This document shows positions 62,313 to 64,000 of a DNA stretch of 64,000 nt, one piece after another; position 1 is the stretch's first letter, and each line of letters begins with the position of its first letter. The translations under genes were made by a program, and so were the position numbers. A model generated the notes under the pieces. That model made no database searches and was not told the origin of the DNA. It saw only the letters and a list, made by a program, of their open reading frames with translations. The stretch is from Neobacillus sp. WH10. Its GTDB lineage: Bacteria; Bacillota; Bacilli; Bacillales; Cytobacillaceae. Location: contig NZ_CP126110.1 of assembly GCF_030123405.1 (NCBI RefSeq), forward strand, positions 2,852,001-2,916,000, in the 5' to 3' direction.

Positions 62313-62852
62313 TTATTTCCATAATCGTTTATAGGTTACTAGCTTATTTTCATTTTTTAAAAGAAACACATCGGGATTACTAAGATTTTGCCAATCTTCA
62401 AATCCGAAATTTTTATGATAATACATTATAAGTAAGGATATTAAATTGCCGTGGCTCACAATGATTGTATTTTCAGTTTTACTATTAAAAACCTTCTCCA
62501 CCACTTCTACGATTCGTTTCATTGCTTCTTGGCTGGAATCTCCCCCTTCAAATTTCAGTTCAAGATCATCAAATGTTGTTTTCAGTTTTTCAAACCAATC
62601 TGGAATATTTTTATTGCTTAAAACACGTTCTATTAATTGTTGATCAGTTACGATCTCAATATTTAATCGTTCCGCAAGTGGTTGTAAGGATTGAATAGCC
62701 CGTAAATACGGACTTGAAATAATACGATCAATTTTAATACTAGAAAAAAAATCCGCTAACTCAACAGCTTGTTTAACACCTCGATCTGTTAGCGGCGCTT
62801 CGAATGGCTGTCCTTCAGCCTCGCAATGCCTAATCAAATAAATTTTCTTCAT
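62313..62852 (-). CDS. Histidine phosphatase family protein
   Basis: A 179-residue phosphoglycerate mutase-like protein. The RHG motif reads LIRHCEAEGQPFE (Cys instead of Gly), the second catalytic His is in IIVSHGNLISLLIM, and RIISSPYLRAIQSLQPLAER supplies the conserved Arg. Members are phosphatases or mutases acting on small phosphoesters or proteins. The R-H-C variant is seen in several Bacillus members. It follows the GNAT gene by 19 bp, so the two are probably one operon. Substrate unknown. Confidence 0.9.
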   Translation of the reverse strand: MKKIYLIRHCEAEGQPFEAPLTDRGVKQAVELADFFSSIKIDRIISSPYLRAIQSLQPLAERLNIEIVTDQQLIERVLSNKNIPDWFEKLKTTFDDLELKFEGGDSSQEAMKRIVEVVEKVFNSKTENTIIVSHGNLISLLIMYYHKNFGFEDWQNLSNPDVFLLKNENKLVTYKRLWK

Positions 62853-62871
62853 CTAAATCACTCCAAAAAAG

Positions 62872-63279
62872 CTATCGTTTTATATTTTTTGACATTCCAA
62901 TTGAAAATTGCTGAAATCCAAAAGTTTCATAATAAGACTCTAAGCTATCTGCACACATTAGTTGAGGAATGACTCTTTTTTGCTCACAATGAGCAATAAT
63001 TCGGTTCAACATTTCTTTTCCAATTCCTTTGGACTGATAGCTGGGATATACACACACACCACAAATAATACCAGTAATTACACCATCCGAGATAATACGA
63101 GTCATCCCAACTAATTGTTGTTCATCAAATGCATAAATAGCGTACCAGCTTTGCCTGCACATGAGTTCCAATTCAGTAACTGATAAATTCAATGAATTCC
63201 ATCCCAATGATTCATATAAAGTTAATAATTGCTGAAAATTTTCAGGTGGTTCCACAGTATAATTGATCCTTCTCTCCAC
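62872..63279 (-). CDS. GNAT family N-acetyltransferase
   Basis: A 135-residue GNAT protein starting at GTG five bases after GGAGGTG. The acetyl-CoA loop is VYPSYQSKGIGKEMLNRIIA, followed by LMCADSLESYYETFGFQQFS, the C-terminal helix with the conserved Tyr. The N-terminus is NYTVEPPENFQQLLTLYESL. Its short length is typical of the YjdJ/ElaA-like group. It is first in a two-gene operon with the histidine phosphatase. Substrate unknown. Confidence 0.88.
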   Translation of the reverse strand: MERRINYTVEPPENFQQLLTLYESLGWNSLNLSVTELELMCRQSWYAIYAFDEQQLVGMTRIISDGVITGIICGVCVYPSYQSKGIGKEMLNRIIAHCEQKRVIPQLMCADSLESYYETFGFQQFSIGMSKNIKR

Positions 63280-63474
63280 ATTAACACCTCCAATTCATTC
63301 TTAAAAAACCGATACTTTTTTATTCAATTTTTCACAGGATACCACCTTCACGAAATTATTTTATTTTGCTTAAACACTGCATAATATTTTATGGCATTCT
63401 TTTTACTTGTAATTCTCAAAAAATTTTTATATTGTTTAGCTTTTTATTAAAATATGGATTATACATCAAGATAA

Positions 63475-63594
63475 CAGTTTAGGCTGCACGAAACATCATT
63501 TAAGATTCCTGATGCCGCCGAGCGGTCCGGTTACAACGACCCGAATTTTTCCACTGCATATTCATGTGCTAAAACAGGCTTCACTCCGAACTAA
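63475..63594 (+). pseudogene. AraC-family helix-turn-helix fragment
   Basis: An open stretch of 39 codons ends at TAA (63592-63594). It reads LHETSFKIPDAAERSGYNDP, then NFSTAYSCAKTGFTPN, which matches the second helix-turn-helix of AraC-type regulators (usual pattern: A-E-x-x-G-Y-N-D-P-N-Y-F-S... T-G-x-T-P). A stop lies just upstream and no start is present, so it is a 3' remnant. Confidence 0.75.
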
Positions 63595-63685
63595 TATCGG
63601 CCCATGCAACGTAATCGGTAATCGACAAAAGAGGGGCGTTTAGCCCGGTGCTCTCATCCTCACAGGTCCTTATACATACAGCGAA

Positions 63686-63712
63686 GGCCGCCCGACAAAT
63701 GATCGGACGGCC
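63686..63712 (-). terminator. Strong hairpin, terminator-like
   Basis: GGCCGTCCGA and TCGGGCGGCC pair on the minus strand; no long T-run follows (TTCGCTG). It lies 18 bp past the stop of the partial gene at 63730. Confidence 0.5.
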
Positions 63713-63729
63713 ATACGGCGTATTACCCG

Positions 63730-64000
63730 CTAAACGGTTGCTTTGCGGATCATGATAAACGACAGCAGGACATAGATGACCGCGACAACAAACAACCACG
63801 AGGCTAATTGGGCGGCAGAATGTCCGGTTAGCCAATTGACAATGTCCGTCCACCAGCCGAAATACGTGCACATAAACCCAATCACGGACCCCGCAATAAG
63901 AATAACCGGAAACAGGACAAACAGCCCCGTCCTCCCGAAACGTCTGAATATGGCGCTAATAAAGAAGCCGAGGAAGGTGATATGAAACGCTGTCGCGAAC
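63730..64000 (-). CDS. Partial integral membrane protein (5' end beyond the window)
   Basis: Read leftwards from the edge, a frame without a stop covers 90 codons and ends at TAG (63730-63732). The C-terminal 89 residues form three hydrophobic segments: TAFHITFLGFFISAIF, GLFVLFPVILIAGSVIGF and WLFVVAVIYVLLSFIMI, ending in a basic tail IRKATV. The base composition is clearly more GC-rich than the rest. Permease-like subunits of ABC exporters often look like this, but no family can be named. Start and full size are unknown. Confidence 0.7.
   Translation of the reverse strand, partial: FATAFHITFLGFFISAIFRRFGRTGLFVLFPVILIAGSVIGFMCTYFGWWTDIVNWLTGHSAAQLASWLFVVAVIYVLLSFIMIRKATV

Noticed and set aside
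1..64000. tRNA or rRNA genes
   Set aside because: No cloverleaf-like or rRNA-like segments were noticed on reading; a covariance scan was not possible.

Overview
The window looks like chromosome from a low-GC, endospore-forming Bacillaceae (Bacillus/Neobacillus-like; genus inferred, not proven). The reasons are AGGAGG-type ribosome binding sites, frequent GTG and TTG starts, many U-rich intrinsic terminators, a T-box leader, and homologues of typical Bacillus genes: bpr (bacillopeptidase F), yeeI, ywaD, rph, a BcrC-like PAP2 phosphatase and a TerC protein. I see no rRNA, tRNA, CRISPR array, intact insertion sequence or intact prophage. Most of the window is a mosaic of short, mostly one- to three-gene transcription units separated by hairpins.

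Left part (1-14 kb): a truncated GNAT acetyltransferase at the edge, an orphan phage-type helicase loader/inhibitor, a VanZ-like protein, and a three-gene ECF sigma factor / PadR-like regulator / FtsW-RodA-like operon with a possible autoregulatory ECF promoter. Next come a SET-domain protein, a coiled-coil protein behind a LexA-like box, a VOC protein, a frameshifted ybaK-type gene, a DUF1992 protein, an EamA exporter and yeeI. ilvA follows, preceded by an isoleucine-type T-box. A gamma-carbonic-anhydrase-like protein, another GNAT enzyme and a DUF985 cupin complete this part.

Middle (14-32 kb): one 8 kb gene for a cyclic beta-1,2-glucan synthase-like protein (GT84 + glycoamylase-like + GH94), an MFS exporter, an orphan PAS histidine kinase and the large secreted protease Bpr. 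A proline-iminopeptidase-like hydrolase, six tandem 52-bp intergenic repeats and a glycerate kinase follow.

33-50 kb: a 47-residue small ORF, a membrane protein with an HEIGH metalloprotease motif, an anchored transglutaminase-like protein, a TetM-like ribosomal GTPase, PAP2 phosphatase, TerC, a DUF2087/GIY-YIG pair, DinB, and a decayed alpha/beta hydrolase. An OmpR/HAMP-kinase two-component pair converges on a rifamycin phosphotransferase gene, and a five-TM alpha/beta hydrolase follows. TetM-like and Rph proteins suggest antibiotic protection, and the ECF operon, BcrC-like and VanZ-like genes suggest envelope upkeep.

50-64 kb: a duplicated-domain DUF1259 protein, a 52-residue protein, an SDR oxidoreductase behind a sigma-54-like -24/-12 element, and a membrane protein divergent from a NarL-type kinase/regulator pair with two perfect dyads between them. 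Then come NUDIX, ABM and VOC proteins, the secreted aminopeptidase YwaD with a cre-like site, DinB, a histidine phosphatase and a GNAT enzyme. The right edge turns GC-richer and holds an AraC tail fragment and a partial membrane protein, which looks like a junction with foreign DNA.

No clear new multi-gene system stands out. The strongest leads are the 52-bp tandem repeat, a dispersed hairpin element with a compensatory base-pair change, the isolated giant glucan synthase, the ECF/PadR/FtsW-like operon and the sigma-54-like promoter.
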